61,989 nt of DNA from Actinacidiphila acidipaludis (GTDB lineage Bacteria > Actinomycetota > Actinomycetes > Streptomycetales > Streptomycetaceae): positions 1 through 61,989 of the forward strand of contig NZ_JAINZZ010000047.1 of the NCBI RefSeq assembly GCF_019890725.1, in the 5' to 3' direction. Shown here one piece after another: positions 16,623 through 25,070 of the stretch (positions are counted from its first letter, which is position 1; the number at the start of each line of letters is the position of its first letter). The position numbers and the translations under genes are program-made. Under the pieces are notes generated by a model, which searched no databases, was not told the origin of the DNA, and saw nothing but the letters and a program-made list of their open reading frames with translations.

Positions 16623-16639
16623 ACGAGTCCGTCGTCCGC

Positions 16640-18598
16640 TCAGTCCTCGCTGGGCGCGGAGGGCAGACGGCTCTGGATGAGGTCCATCACCGAGGAGTCG
16701 GTCAGCGTGGTGACGTCGCCCAGCTCCCGGTTCTCGGCGACGTCGCGCAGCAGGCGACGCATGATCTTGCCGGAACGGGTCTTCGGCAGCTCGGAGACCA
16801 CCAGGATCCGCTTCGGCTTGGCGATCGGGCCGAGCGTCTTGCCGACGTGGTCGCGCAGGGCCGCGGTCAGCTCGGCGCTGTCCTCGGCGGTGCCGCGCAG
16901 GATGACGAACGCGACGATGGCCTGCCCGGTCGTCTCGTCGGCGGCGCCGACGACCGCGGCCTCGGCCACCTTCGGGTGGGAGACCAGAGCGGACTCCACC
17001 TCGGTGGTGGAGATGTTGTGGCCGGACACCAGCATCACGTCGTCGACCCGGCCGAGCAGCCAGATGTCGCCGTCCTCGTCCTTCTTGGCGCCGTCACCCG
17101 CGAAGTAGCGGCCCGGGAAGCGGGACCAGTAGGTGTCGATGTAGCGCTGGTCGTCGCCCCAGATCGTGCGGAGCATCGACGGCCACGGCTCGGTGAGGAC
17201 CAGGTAGCCGCCGGAGCCGTTGGGCACCTCGTTGGCCTCGTCGTCGACCACGGTGGCGGCGATGCCGGGCAGCGCCCGCTGCGCGGAGCCGGGCTTGGTC
17301 TCGGTCACACCGGGCAGCGGGGTGATCATCATGGCGCCGGTCTCGGTCTGCCACCAGGTGTCCACGATCGGGGTGCGGCTGCCGCCGATGTGCTCGCGGT
17401 ACCAGATCCATGCCTCGGGGTTGATCGGCTCGCCGACGCTGCCCAGCACCCGCAGGCTGCTCAGGTCGAACTTCGCCGGGATGTCGTCGCCCCACTTCAT
17501 GAAGGTGCGGATCGCCGTGGGCGCCGTGTAGAGGATGGTGACGCCGTACTTCTGCACGATCTCCCAGAACCGGCCCTGGTGCGGGGTGTCCGGGGTGCCC
17601 TCGTAGATCACCTGGGTGGCGCCGTTGGAGAGCGGGCCGTAGACGATGTACGAGTGGCCGGTGACCCAGCCGATGTCCGCGGTGCACCAGTAGACGTCGG
17701 TCTCCGGCTTGAGGTCGAAGACCGCGTGGTGGGTGTAGCTCGCCTGGGTCAGGTAGCCGGCGGAGGTGTGCAGGATGCCCTTCGGCTTCCCCGTGGTGCC
17801 CGAGGTGTACAGGATGAACAGCGGGTGCTCGGCGTTGAACGCCTCGGCGGTGTGCTCGGTGGACTGGCGGCCGGTCGCCTCGTGCCACCAGATGTCGCGG
17901 CCCTCGGTCCACTCGACGTCCTGACCGGTCCTGCGGACCACGAGGACGTGCTCGACCTGCGGGGTGCGCGACACGGCCTCGTCGATGGCCGGCTTGAGCG
18001 CGGACGGCTTGCCGCGCCGGAAGCCGCCGTCGGCGGTGATGACGAGCTTGGCGTCGGCGTCGTCGATGCGCGAGGCCACGGCGTCGGCGGAGAAGCCGCC
18101 GAAGACCACGGAGTGCGGGGCGCCGATGCGGGCGCACGCCAGCATCGCGACGACCGCCTCGGGAATCATCGGCAGGTAGATCGCGACCCGGTCGCCCTTG
18201 GCGACGCCGAGTTCGGTCAGCGCGTTGGCCGCCTGGCAGACCTCGTCCTTCAGTTGCGCGTACGTGACCGAGCGGCCGTCGCCGGACTCGCCCTCGAAGT
18301 GGATGGCGACGCGGTCGCCGAGACCGGCCTCCACATGGCGGTCGACGCAGTTGTAGGCCACGTTGAGCTCGCCGTCGGCGAACCACTTGGCGAACGGCGG
18401 GTTGGACCAGTCCAGCGTCTGGGTGGGCTCGGTCGCCCAGGTCAGGCGGCGGGCCTGCTCGGCCCAGAAGCCCAGCCGGTCGGCCTTGGCCTTGTCGTAC
18501 GCAGCCTCCGTGACGTTGGCTGCGGCGGCCAGTTCGGCCGGGGGAGCGAACCGCCGCTCCTCCTTCAGCAGGTTGGCCAGGCTCTCGTTGCTGCTCAC
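16640..18598 (-). CDS. acs: Acetyl-CoA synthetase (AMP-forming)
   Basis: A 652-residue acetate-activating enzyme of the ANL superfamily; it makes acetyl-AMP and then acetyl-CoA. YTSGTTGKPKGILHTSAGYL is the ATP-binding P-loop, YWCTADIGWVTGHSYIVYGP the acetate pocket, and PKTRSGKIMRR the late catalytic Lys, which is a known acetylation site in this family. Full length for the family. The GTG at 18598 follows AAGGAG, which overlaps one arm of a 13-bp inverted repeat. It lies 42 bp downstream of the SulP/carbonic anhydrase gene in the same direction and may be partly co-transcribed with it. Confidence 0.96.
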   Translation of the reverse strand: MSSNESLANLLKEERRFAPPAELAAAANVTEAAYDKAKADRLGFWAEQARRLTWATEPTQTLDWSNPPFAKWFADGELNVAYNCVDRHVEAGLGDRVAIHFEGESGDGRSVTYAQLKDEVCQAANALTELGVAKGDRVAIYLPMIPEAVVAMLACARIGAPHSVVFGGFSADAVASRIDDADAKLVITADGGFRRGKPSALKPAIDEAVSRTPQVEHVLVVRRTGQDVEWTEGRDIWWHEATGRQSTEHTAEAFNAEHPLFILYTSGTTGKPKGILHTSAGYLTQASYTHHAVFDLKPETDVYWCTADIGWVTGHSYIVYGPLSNGATQVIYEGTPDTPHQGRFWEIVQKYGVTILYTAPTAIRTFMKWGDDIPAKFDLSSLRVLGSVGEPINPEAWIWYREHIGGSRTPIVDTWWQTETGAMMITPLPGVTETKPGSAQRALPGIAATVVDDEANEVPNGSGGYLVLTEPWPSMLRTIWGDDQRYIDTYWSRFPGRYFAGDGAKKDEDGDIWLLGRVDDVMLVSGHNISTTEVESALVSHPKVAEAAVVGAADETTGQAIVAFVILRGTAEDSAELTAALRDHVGKTLGPIAKPKRILVVSELPKTRSGKIMRRLLRDVAENRELGDVTTLTDSSVMDLIQSRLPSAPSED

Positions 18599-18605
18599 GC
18601 CAGCT

Positions 18606-18668
18606 CCTTGTCAGGGTGTCCCAGATGTCCCAGCACTACCTCACCAGTCCTGACGCACCCTGACAAGG
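18606..18668 (-). promoter_or_regulatory. Hairpin able to cover the acs ribosome-binding site
   Basis: CCTTGTCAGGGTG (18606-18618) and CACCCTGACAAGG (18656-18668) are perfect 13-bp inverted arms with a 37-nt spacer. In the acs message the 3' arm includes the AAGG of the AAGGAG ribosome-binding site. The hairpin spans the end of the SulP gene, so it could both slow read-through and limit acs translation. Confidence 0.6.
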
Positions 18669-21112
18669 CCTCTCAGCAAAAATGGTTTAGACCTCTGTGC
18701 GGCGCCCTCCGTTTTCCGCCCGGCCCCGGACATGGGAGCGGCTTGAGCGGGCCGGACCCATTCCGTTTCCGGGCCGGGGCTGGGGCTGGTGTCGTGGCCA
18801 GGGGCTGAGGTGGTGGCGCCCGCGGGAGCGGACACGGCGGTGCCGTCCGGTTCGAGGCCGCCCATGGTGGCCGGGCCGGGCCGGAGGGCGGCGTGGTCGG
18901 GGCTGACCGCCGTGAACACCCCGGTGGCCGGGTCCAGCAGATACGCCTGCGCCTCGGCCACGTGGAAGTACATGCCGTGGAGCCGGAGGCCCCCGTCGGC
19001 GATCCGCCGCGCCACGCACGGATGGGCCGTCAGATGATCGAGCTGGGTGACCACATTGACCAGGGCCAGTCGCTCGGCCTCGTCCGCGGCGTGCCGTTCG
19101 GCCAGCGTCACCCTGCCGGCCCCGGCGGAGTGCGGCTGCCGCAACCGGGCCAGGGCCGGCCGACCGTGCCGCAGCCACCTGGCCAGCGGCGTCGGGGCGC
19201 CCGGTTCGTGGTCCGAGCCCAGCAGCGCCTGCATCGCACCGCATCCGGAGTGCCCGCAGACGGTGATACCGGAGACCCGCAGCACGTCCACCGCGTACTC
19301 GACCGCCGCGGCCACCGAGTCGCAGGCGGCCTCCGCCCCCGGCAGCGGCACCATGTTGCCCACATTGCGCACGGTGAACAGATCGCCCGGACCGCTCGAC
19401 GTGATCATGCTGGTGACCAGCCGGGAGTCCGCGCAGGTGAGGAAGAGGTGCCGAGGGCTCTGCCCCTCGTGCGCCAGGCGGGCCAGCTCCTCGCGGACCA
19501 GCGGTGCGGTGTTGCGCTGGAAGGCGCTCACGCCGCCGATCAACTGCCCCTCACTCGTCGCGGGAGTACCGCCGCTGACGGGCCGGGTGCAGTGGTGGTT
19601 GCGCCAGGGAGTCCACGGGCGGCAGGCGTGCGCGGCAGCCGGTTCGCTGACGGTCCGTCCGGCGCCGTCGCCCAGCACGGCCCGGCCGCCGCGCGACCGG
19701 TGACGGTCGCACCACGCCCGGAGCGCTTCGTGCGCGGCGTGGTCCATGAAGGAGCCGTCGAGTTCGACCACCACATTGGACCCCGCCGGCATCTGCGCCA
19801 GGGCCCGGGACAGCCGCGGCACCGCCAGGAACGTCAACTGCCCGGTGACGCGCACCCGGTGGCAGCCCGGTTCCTCCGTCACCCTCACCCGGGTGCGGGT
19901 GAGGCGGCTCAGGGCGAGCACGGCCGCCACCGCCCCGCCGGCGATCACGCCCTCCAGGACACCGAGCAGGACGACCCCGCCGAGCGTCACCGCGTAGACC
20001 GGGAACTCCCGGTGCCGCTGGACGTGCCGGATGTGCGCGAAGCTCACCATCCGCACCCCGACCACCATGACCAGCGCCGCGAGCGAGGCCAGCGGGATCG
20101 CCTCCAGCGCGCCGGCCCCCAGACCCGCGCACACCACCACCCACCCGCCGTGCAGGATCGTGGCCCGGCGGGTCCGGGCGCCCGCCGCGACGTTGGCCGA
20201 GCCGCGCATGGCACCGCCCGCGATCGGCAGGCCGCCGAGCAGTCCGGAGAGCACGTTCGACAGGCCCTGGCCGAGCAGTTCGCGGTCCAGCCGGGCCGGC
20301 GGGGCGTGCGGGCCGGGGCGTCCCGCCTGCAGGGCGTCGACGGCGACCGCCGAGAGCAGGGATTCCATGCCGGCCACGAGCATCACCGTCAGGACGGCTG
20401 CGGCGATCCCGAGCACCGGCCCTTCCGGGAACTGCGGCAGCACCGGCATCCGCCACTCCGGCAGTTCGACCCTGGGCACGGTGTGCCAGGCGCTCACCGC
20501 GGTGGCCAGCGCGACCGCCACCAGCGGTGCGGGCACCGCCCGCAGCCTCCCCGCCCGCCCGCGCAGCCTCGGCCAGCAGAGCAGCACCGCGGCGGTCAGG
20601 GCGCCGAGGAGCGGAGTGGCCGGGTGGCTGCGGAGCAACTGACCGGGAAGGGCGGCGATGTTGGCGAGCGTGGAGCTCTGCGGAGCGCCCCCGAGCACCA
20701 CGTGCAACTGGCCCACGGCGATGACCGTGCCGATGCCCGCGAGCATGCCGTGCACGATGGCCGGGCTGACCGCCAGCGCCGCCCGGGCCACGCGTAAGGC
20801 GCCGAGCGTGAGTTGGGCCAGCCCGGCCAGCACGGTGATCGCGCAGGTGGCCCGCCAGCCGTAGCGGTCGACCAGCCCCGCGGTGACCACGACCAGGCTG
20901 GTGGCGGCACCGCTGACCTGGAGCGGAGCGCCACCCAGGCTGCCGGCGACGATCCCGCCCACGGCGGCGGCCACCAGACCTGCCTGCAGGGGCGCGCCGG
21001 TGGCGAGCGCGAGCCCCAGCGAGAGCGGGACGGCGATCAGGAAGACCGTGATCGAGGCGGACAGGTCGGATCGGAGGCCACCGAGAGGGCTCGGCGGGGC
21101 CGGCGGTGTCAT
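18641..21112 (-). CDS. SulP anion transporter fused to STAS and beta-carbonic anhydrase
   Basis: An 823-residue fusion. Residues about 15-395 form a SulP/SLC26 transporter core with 10-14 membrane helices. About 405-505 is a STAS domain (RVRVTGQLTFLAVPRLSRAL). The C-terminal part is a beta-carbonic anhydrase with zinc ligands in LTCADSRLV (near residue 560) and CGHSGCGAM (near 620). It probably imports bicarbonate and interconverts it with CO2 at the membrane; a sulfate role is less likely. A similar fusion exists in M. tuberculosis (Rv3273, from memory). The ATG at 21112 has AAGGAG upstream. The last 100 residues are a low-complexity tail. Confidence 0.92.
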   Translation of the reverse strand: MTPPAPPSPLGGLRSDLSASITVFLIAVPLSLGLALATGAPLQAGLVAAAVGGIVAGSLGGAPLQVSGAATSLVVVTAGLVDRYGWRATCAITVLAGLAQLTLGALRVARAALAVSPAIVHGMLAGIGTVIAVGQLHVVLGGAPQSSTLANIAALPGQLLRSHPATPLLGALTAAVLLCWPRLRGRAGRLRAVPAPLVAVALATAVSAWHTVPRVELPEWRMPVLPQFPEGPVLGIAAAVLTVMLVAGMESLLSAVAVDALQAGRPGPHAPPARLDRELLGQGLSNVLSGLLGGLPIAGGAMRGSANVAAGARTRRATILHGGWVVVCAGLGAGALEAIPLASLAALVMVVGVRMVSFAHIRHVQRHREFPVYAVTLGGVVLLGVLEGVIAGGAVAAVLALSRLTRTRVRVTEEPGCHRVRVTGQLTFLAVPRLSRALAQMPAGSNVVVELDGSFMDHAAHEALRAWCDRHRSRGGRAVLGDGAGRTVSEPAAAHACRPWTPWRNHHCTRPVSGGTPATSEGQLIGGVSAFQRNTAPLVREELARLAHEGQSPRHLFLTCADSRLVTSMITSSGPGDLFTVRNVGNMVPLPGAEAACDSVAAAVEYAVDVLRVSGITVCGHSGCGAMQALLGSDHEPGAPTPLARWLRHGRPALARLRQPHSAGAGRVTLAERHAADEAERLALVNVVTQLDHLTAHPCVARRIADGGLRLHGMYFHVAEAQAYLLDPATGVFTAVSPDHAALRPGPATMGGLEPDGTAVSAPAGATTSAPGHDTSPSPGPETEWVRPAQAAPMSGAGRKTEGAAQRSKPFLLRGLVRVRQDW

Positions 21113-21410
21113 GGTTCCCGTCTCCTTCCATGGGTGGCGCGGGCGCGATGCGATGAAGGGTGTGGATCTTTTCGAAGTCCCAAGTACCGGTAAATGAAGA
21201 GTAATGTTGCGTACGCGGAGAGTGAAGAGGTGAGCGCTGATTCGAGCGGTATTTACCGCTATCGAGTGAATCGTCAGGTAAGCAGGCTGGTTGCCTCGGA
21301 GACGCTCGGTGAGCGTGCCATGGTGCCCAGCACGGGTGCCCATCGCGCCGCCGTCGAGCCTCCGAGCCTGTCCCCGAGCCTCCGAGCCTGTCCCCCGTAA
21401 TGAGGTCCGC
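21113..21410. promoter_or_regulatory. Divergent control region with a palindrome
   Basis: This 298-bp gap between the divergent SulP and deacetylase-like genes is less GC-rich than its surroundings. It holds AGCGGTA-TT-TACCGCT (21245-21260), flanked by TCGA on both sides, a good operator candidate. Near 21358-21395 the phrase GAGCCTCCGAGCCTGTCC is repeated in tandem. No small ORF there looks coding. Confidence 0.55.
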
Positions 21411-22709
21411 ATGCTGCCCGTGCGCCAGACCCGTCACGAACGCCTGGTTCCGCACGCCCCCGTCCCGGCCCGCCGGACGGCCGCGCTCGTCGTCGTCGCG
21501 CTGGCGGCCGGCGCGGTGGGATGTGGCACCGACCCCGGGAACGGGCACGCCGGCCGGTCGGACGCCGGCAGTTCGGCCGAGAAGCCGGCTGTGCGGACCA
21601 CGTACCCCGTGCGGCTGCTCGGCGACGGCTCGACGTCCGACACCGGCCCCCAGCTCCACCAGCCGGTGCCCTACCGGTTGGTGACCGGCGAGATGCCGCC
21701 GCAGTTCGTCGTCTTCTCCTTCGACGGGGCGGCCGAGGACGGGCGCAAGCTCTTCTCGCGGTTCCGCGCGGCGGGCGAACGCGCTCACGCGGCGATGACG
21801 TACTTCCTCAGCGGTACCTCACTGCTGCCCGCCGACCGCGCGCGTCGGTACGCACCGCCGGCCGGCGACCATCCCACGGACGGCCCCGGCGCCCCCGACC
21901 CGCCGACGATCGCCGACACCCTGCGCGAACTGCGCCTCGCGTGGCGGGAGGGCAGCGAGATCGGCACCGCGTTCAACGCGCGGTCATGCTCCCGGAGCGC
22001 GGGCGAGGGCGAGGACGAGTGGACGCAAGGCCGGTGGAGCAGCGAGATCCGGCAGGCCGAGGGCTTCGTCACGCACTGGAAGACCTACGCGGGCCTCACG
22101 GACGAGGATCCCCTGCCCTTCGACTACGCCAAGGAACTGGCCGGCGGGCGCGCGCCCTGCCCCGACGGCGGCCCGGGCCTGGTCCCGGCGGAGGCCGCCG
22201 CCGGATTCCGCTACGACGCGAGCGGGGCGGACGGCCGGCAGGTGTGGCCCGGGAAGGAGGGGAGCGTCTGGGAGTTTCCGCTGCCTTCCGTTCCCCTGCC
22301 GGGCAGCACGCGTGAGGTCGCGGCAACCGATGACGCGGTGGCGAACGACGCGGCGATGGGGGACGCGGCCGCGAGTGGCCCGGCGGCCGGCCTGGGGGCT
22401 TTGAGCGCGCGGCAGGTCCACGACAGCCTGGTCGCCGCGTTCGCCCGCTCCTACCGCGGCAACCGGGCGCCGCTGTACGTCGCCGCTCATTTCGCCACCG
22501 CGGGTACCGGCTACCTGCAGGGTGTCGAGGACACGATCGAGGACGTGTGCGCCCGGCCCGGCGTCCGCTGTGTCTCCTTCAAGCAACTCGCCGACTGGCT
22601 GGACGCGCAGGACCCGCGAGTGCTCGCGCGCCTGCGCACGCTGGCTGTGGGGCAGGCGCCGAAGGAGGGCTGGAAGGACTTCGTCGCCGAGGCGAAGGGA
22701 CGGAGCTAG
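21411..22709 (+). CDS. Exported polysaccharide-deacetylase-like protein with degenerate active site
   Basis: A 432-residue exported protein. The N-terminal hydrophobic segment ends LAAGAVGCGT, which fits a weak lipobox. The body resembles the NodB/CE4 deacetylase fold: VVFSFDGAAEDG stands where TFDDG is expected, AMTYFLSGTSLL where the fold has TFF, and GSEIGTAFNARSC where GHEIGNHT is expected. The metal-binding HxxxH is missing, so it is probably not a normal deacetylase and may bind glycan or act on something else. Several later Cys residues could form disulfides. The ATG at 21411 gives a sensible signal peptide. It ends 9 bp from the convergent ATPase gene. Confidence 0.7.
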   Translation: MLPVRQTRHERLVPHAPVPARRTAALVVVALAAGAVGCGTDPGNGHAGRSDAGSSAEKPAVRTTYPVRLLGDGSTSDTGPQLHQPVPYRLVTGEMPPQFVVFSFDGAAEDGRKLFSRFRAAGERAHAAMTYFLSGTSLLPADRARRYAPPAGDHPTDGPGAPDPPTIADTLRELRLAWREGSEIGTAFNARSCSRSAGEGEDEWTQGRWSSEIRQAEGFVTHWKTYAGLTDEDPLPFDYAKELAGGRAPCPDGGPGLVPAEAAAGFRYDASGADGRQVWPGKEGSVWEFPLPSVPLPGSTREVAATDDAVANDAAMGDAAASGPAAGLGALSARQVHDSLVAAFARSYRGNRAPLYVAAHFATAGTGYLQGVEDTIEDVCARPGVRCVSFKQLADWLDAQDPRVLARLRTLAVGQAPKEGWKDFVAEAKGRS

Positions 22710-22718
22710 CCGGCCGGA

Positions 22719-23726
22719 TCAGGCGCCGACCGCGCGTCCGGCGGCGACCTCCGCGAGCGGGCCCTCGCCCAGCACGAAGTCGGGATCGATCTGGGCCACC
22801 AGATCGGCGCCGGTCTTCTCATTGCCCCAACTGCGGGCGTTCTTCTCGTGGAAGAGCGCCATCTGACGGGTGTAGCGCTCCCAGTCGCGGGCCCCGTACG
22901 CCCGGTCGGCGTGGGCGTGCACGGTGCTGAGCGCCTCGTGGCTGGCCTGCTCCAGCAGGTCGAACCGCGGCGGGCGGCCCTTCTCCATGGCCCGCACCCA
23001 GTCCGAGTGGCCGAAGGCCACCAGCAGATCGTCGCCGACCTCTGTCCGGAGGAACGCCAGGTCGTCCTCGCCCTGCACCTTGTTGCCGACGACGGCCAGC
23101 CCGACGCCGAAGTCGCGGGCGTACTCCTTGTACTGCCGGTAGACCGCGACGCCCTTCCGGGTCGGCTCGGCCACCAGGAACGTCATGTCGAAGCGGGTGA
23201 ACATCCCCGACGAGAACGAGTCGCTGCCGGCGGTCATGTCGACCACCAGGTACTCGTCGCGGCTGTCCACGAGGTGGTTGAGGCACAGCTCCACCGCGCC
23301 GACCTTCGAGTGGTAGCAGGCCACACCCAGGTCCGACTCGTTGAAGGGACCGGTGACCATCAGCCGTGCCGTGGCGCCGTCGTCGAGGCGGACGCTGCGG
23401 GCGCAGGCCGCGTAGACCGGGTTGTCCTCGACCAGGCGCAGCAGCCGGGAGCCGCGTCCGGGCGGCGTGGTCTTGATCATCGTCGAGGCCGAGGCGATGC
23501 GGGGGTTGGCCCCGCGCAGGTACTCCTTGATCTCGGGAAGGTGGGCGCCGAGCGCGGGCAGCGAGGCCGCCTCGTCCTCGTCGAGACCGAGAGCGGGGCC
23601 GAGGTGCTGGTTGATGTCCGCGTCGATCGCGAGGACGGGGACGCGCGCTGCGGCGAGGTGGCGGACGAAGAGCGAGGACAGCGTCGTCTTCCCGCTGCCG
23701 CCCTTCCCGACGAAAGCGATCTTCAT
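22719..23726 (-). CDS. CooC/MinD-type P-loop ATPase
   Basis: A 335-residue cytoplasmic ATPase of the SIMIBI class. The deviant Walker A is GKGGSGKTT (residues 7-15), with both signature lysines present; IDADINQHLG follows as switch I, and VVDMTAGSD as Walker B. These features fit CooC/ParA-like maturation or partition ATPases, which load metal or position complexes. No transmembrane segment. It is divergent from the Fic-fold gene, a pairing that from memory is conserved in streptomycetes, so they may act together. The ATG at 23726 starts MKIAFVGKGG, leaving no room for a longer N-terminus. Confidence 0.88.
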   Translation of the reverse strand: MKIAFVGKGGSGKTTLSSLFVRHLAAARVPVLAIDADINQHLGPALGLDEDEAASLPALGAHLPEIKEYLRGANPRIASASTMIKTTPPGRGSRLLRLVEDNPVYAACARSVRLDDGATARLMVTGPFNESDLGVACYHSKVGAVELCLNHLVDSRDEYLVVDMTAGSDSFSSGMFTRFDMTFLVAEPTRKGVAVYRQYKEYARDFGVGLAVVGNKVQGEDDLAFLRTEVGDDLLVAFGHSDWVRAMEKGRPPRFDLLEQASHEALSTVHAHADRAYGARDWERYTRQMALFHEKNARSWGNEKTGADLVAQIDPDFVLGEGPLAEVAAGRAVGA

Positions 23727-23831
23727 GTTCGGCAGCGTAGTGGCGTCCACCACACCGAAGCGGGGCTGGAGTGGGAAAGGCCACTCGTTCGTGGTCGTTC
23801 GCGGTCCCGGGGGGTTTGTAGGGTCGTGCAC

Positions 23832-24689
23832 ATGGCTTCGAACGCGTCCCCCTCGCCCGCTCATGGGCATGCCGACCCGCTGGCCGTGCTGGGCGATCTC
23901 GCCGGTGTTCCCGAGGCGGTCGCCTCCGTGCGCAAGGCTGTGGACGGCGTCTACGGGCACCGGGTGATGCGTCGCCGCTCCGACGAGGTCGCCTCGGAGG
24001 CCGCGCTGCGCGGCGCCCGGGCATCGGCCGCGCTCGCGGGGGCGGACTGGTCCCTGGAGGAACTGCGCCGCCGCAGTGACTTCTCCGCGGACGCGGAAGC
24101 GCACACGGTCGGGGCGGCCCTCCGGCTGACCGCGGAGGCCGGTCAACTGCTGGGCGTCTGGCGTCAGTCGCCGGTGCAGGCGCTGGCCCGGCTGCACCTG
24201 GTGGCCGCCGGCGGAGTCGCCGAGGACACGACGGTCGGCCGTCCGCGGCTGAGCGGCGAGCCGGTGGACGAGCCGCTGGTGCCGGTCGCGGACATTCCGC
24301 TGCCGGACCCGATAGAGGTCAACGCGCGGCTGGAGGGCCTCGCGGACCTGCTGCGTGCCGGGACGTCTGCCCCCGCGCTGGTGGTCGCCGCGGCCGTGCA
24401 CGGGGAGCTGCTGTGCCTGCGCCCGTTCGGCACGTTCAACGGGCCGGTCGCGCGCGCGGCCGAGCGCGTCGTGCTCGTGGGCAGCGGCCTCGACCCGAAG
24501 TCCGTGTGCCCGGCCGAGGTCGGCTATGCGGAACTGGGCCGGGAGGCCTACCTCACGGCGCTCGAGGCGTATGCGTCGGGAACCCCGGAGGGCATGGCCG
24601 AGTGGATCGCCCACTGCGGCCGGGCGCTGGAGCTCGGGGTGCGCGAGAGTGTCGCCGTGTGCGAGGCGCTGCAGCGCGGGGCGGCCTGA
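23832..24689 (+). CDS. Fic-fold protein with degenerate active site
   Basis: A 285-residue protein with an N-terminal helical part (LRGARASAALAGADWSLEELR) as in Fic proteins with inhibitory helices, and a Fic core. Where active Fic enzymes have HPFxxGNGR, this has RPFGTFNGPVAR (near residues 197-208): the catalytic His is Arg and the phosphate-anchoring Gly and Arg are lost. AMP transfer is therefore unlikely; it may be a binding protein or a pseudoenzyme. TAGGGT (23819-23824) ends 7 nt before ATG, pointing to leaderless expression. It was long annotated in streptomycetes as an oxidoreductase, which the sequence does not support. Confidence 0.8.
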   Translation: MASNASPSPAHGHADPLAVLGDLAGVPEAVASVRKAVDGVYGHRVMRRRSDEVASEAALRGARASAALAGADWSLEELRRRSDFSADAEAHTVGAALRLTAEAGQLLGVWRQSPVQALARLHLVAAGGVAEDTTVGRPRLSGEPVDEPLVPVADIPLPDPIEVNARLEGLADLLRAGTSAPALVVAAAVHGELLCLRPFGTFNGPVARAAERVVLVGSGLDPKSVCPAEVGYAELGREAYLTALEAYASGTPEGMAEWIAHCGRALELGVRESVAVCEALQRGAA

Positions 24690-24713
24690 CACGGTTCCGT
24701 TTCGCCGCGGAGG

Positions 24714-24730
24714 GCCCCGGTTTCCGGGGC
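24714..24730 (+). terminator. Terminator of the Fic-fold gene
   Basis: GCCCCGG (24714-24720), loop TTT, CCGGGGC (24724-24730), located 25 bp after the stop. Confidence 0.7.
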
Positions 24731-24774
24731 GTTCCGGGCGGGTCGCCACGCGTGGAGGCCGGACGGAACCCGCA

Positions 24775-25000
24775 CAGAAAGATGCGGCGGCACCGTGAGG
24801 ATGCCGCCGCTGGCATGTCCGCCGAGTTACCAGTGCGTGCTCGAATTCTGCCCATCAGGCCGGGATCTTTGCCCGTGGCCTGGTGCGGCTGGCCCGGTTG
24901 GCGGGTCGGCTACGCGTGGGTGCCCGACTTCCATGCTCGGTCCGTGGGGCCATCTGCTGTGAACTGCGGTCTTCCTCTCGGAACTCCGTGGTCTCGCGGG
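24775..25000 (-). ncRNA. Probable Ms1/scr3559-like small RNA
   Basis: The 381-bp gap between the Fic-fold and HAD genes has no good ORF (a 53-codon frame at 24801-24962 has only about 67% G/C at third positions). On the minus strand it ends in a strong terminator (24784-24810) followed by ATCTTTCTG. In M. tuberculosis the same position, downstream of the HAD gene Rv3661 and in its direction, holds MTS2823/Ms1, a 6S-like RNA that binds core RNA polymerase. From memory, the S. coelicolor RNA scr3559 lies here too. A TAGAAA box near 25010 could be the -10. The 5' end is uncertain, and sequence alone does not prove the fold. Confidence 0.6.
24784..24810 (-). terminator. Terminator of the minus-strand small RNA
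   Basis: GCGGCGGCA (24784-24792) and TGCCGCCGC (24802-24810) pair perfectly over a nine-base loop. Read on the minus strand the stem is followed by a U-rich run (ATCTTTCTG), rare in this GC-rich DNA. Confidence 0.8.
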
Positions 25001-25070
25001 CCTACGTCCTTTCTACCGCCGACCCGGGCGAAGCGGAACCCCTGGCTTCAGTTTTTACTTTTCCTGCCAA

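Noticed and set aside
24801..24962. A 53-codon plus-strand ORF in the small-RNA region
   Set aside because: Only about 67% G/C at third positions, no ribosome-binding site, and it lies opposite a probable structured RNA.
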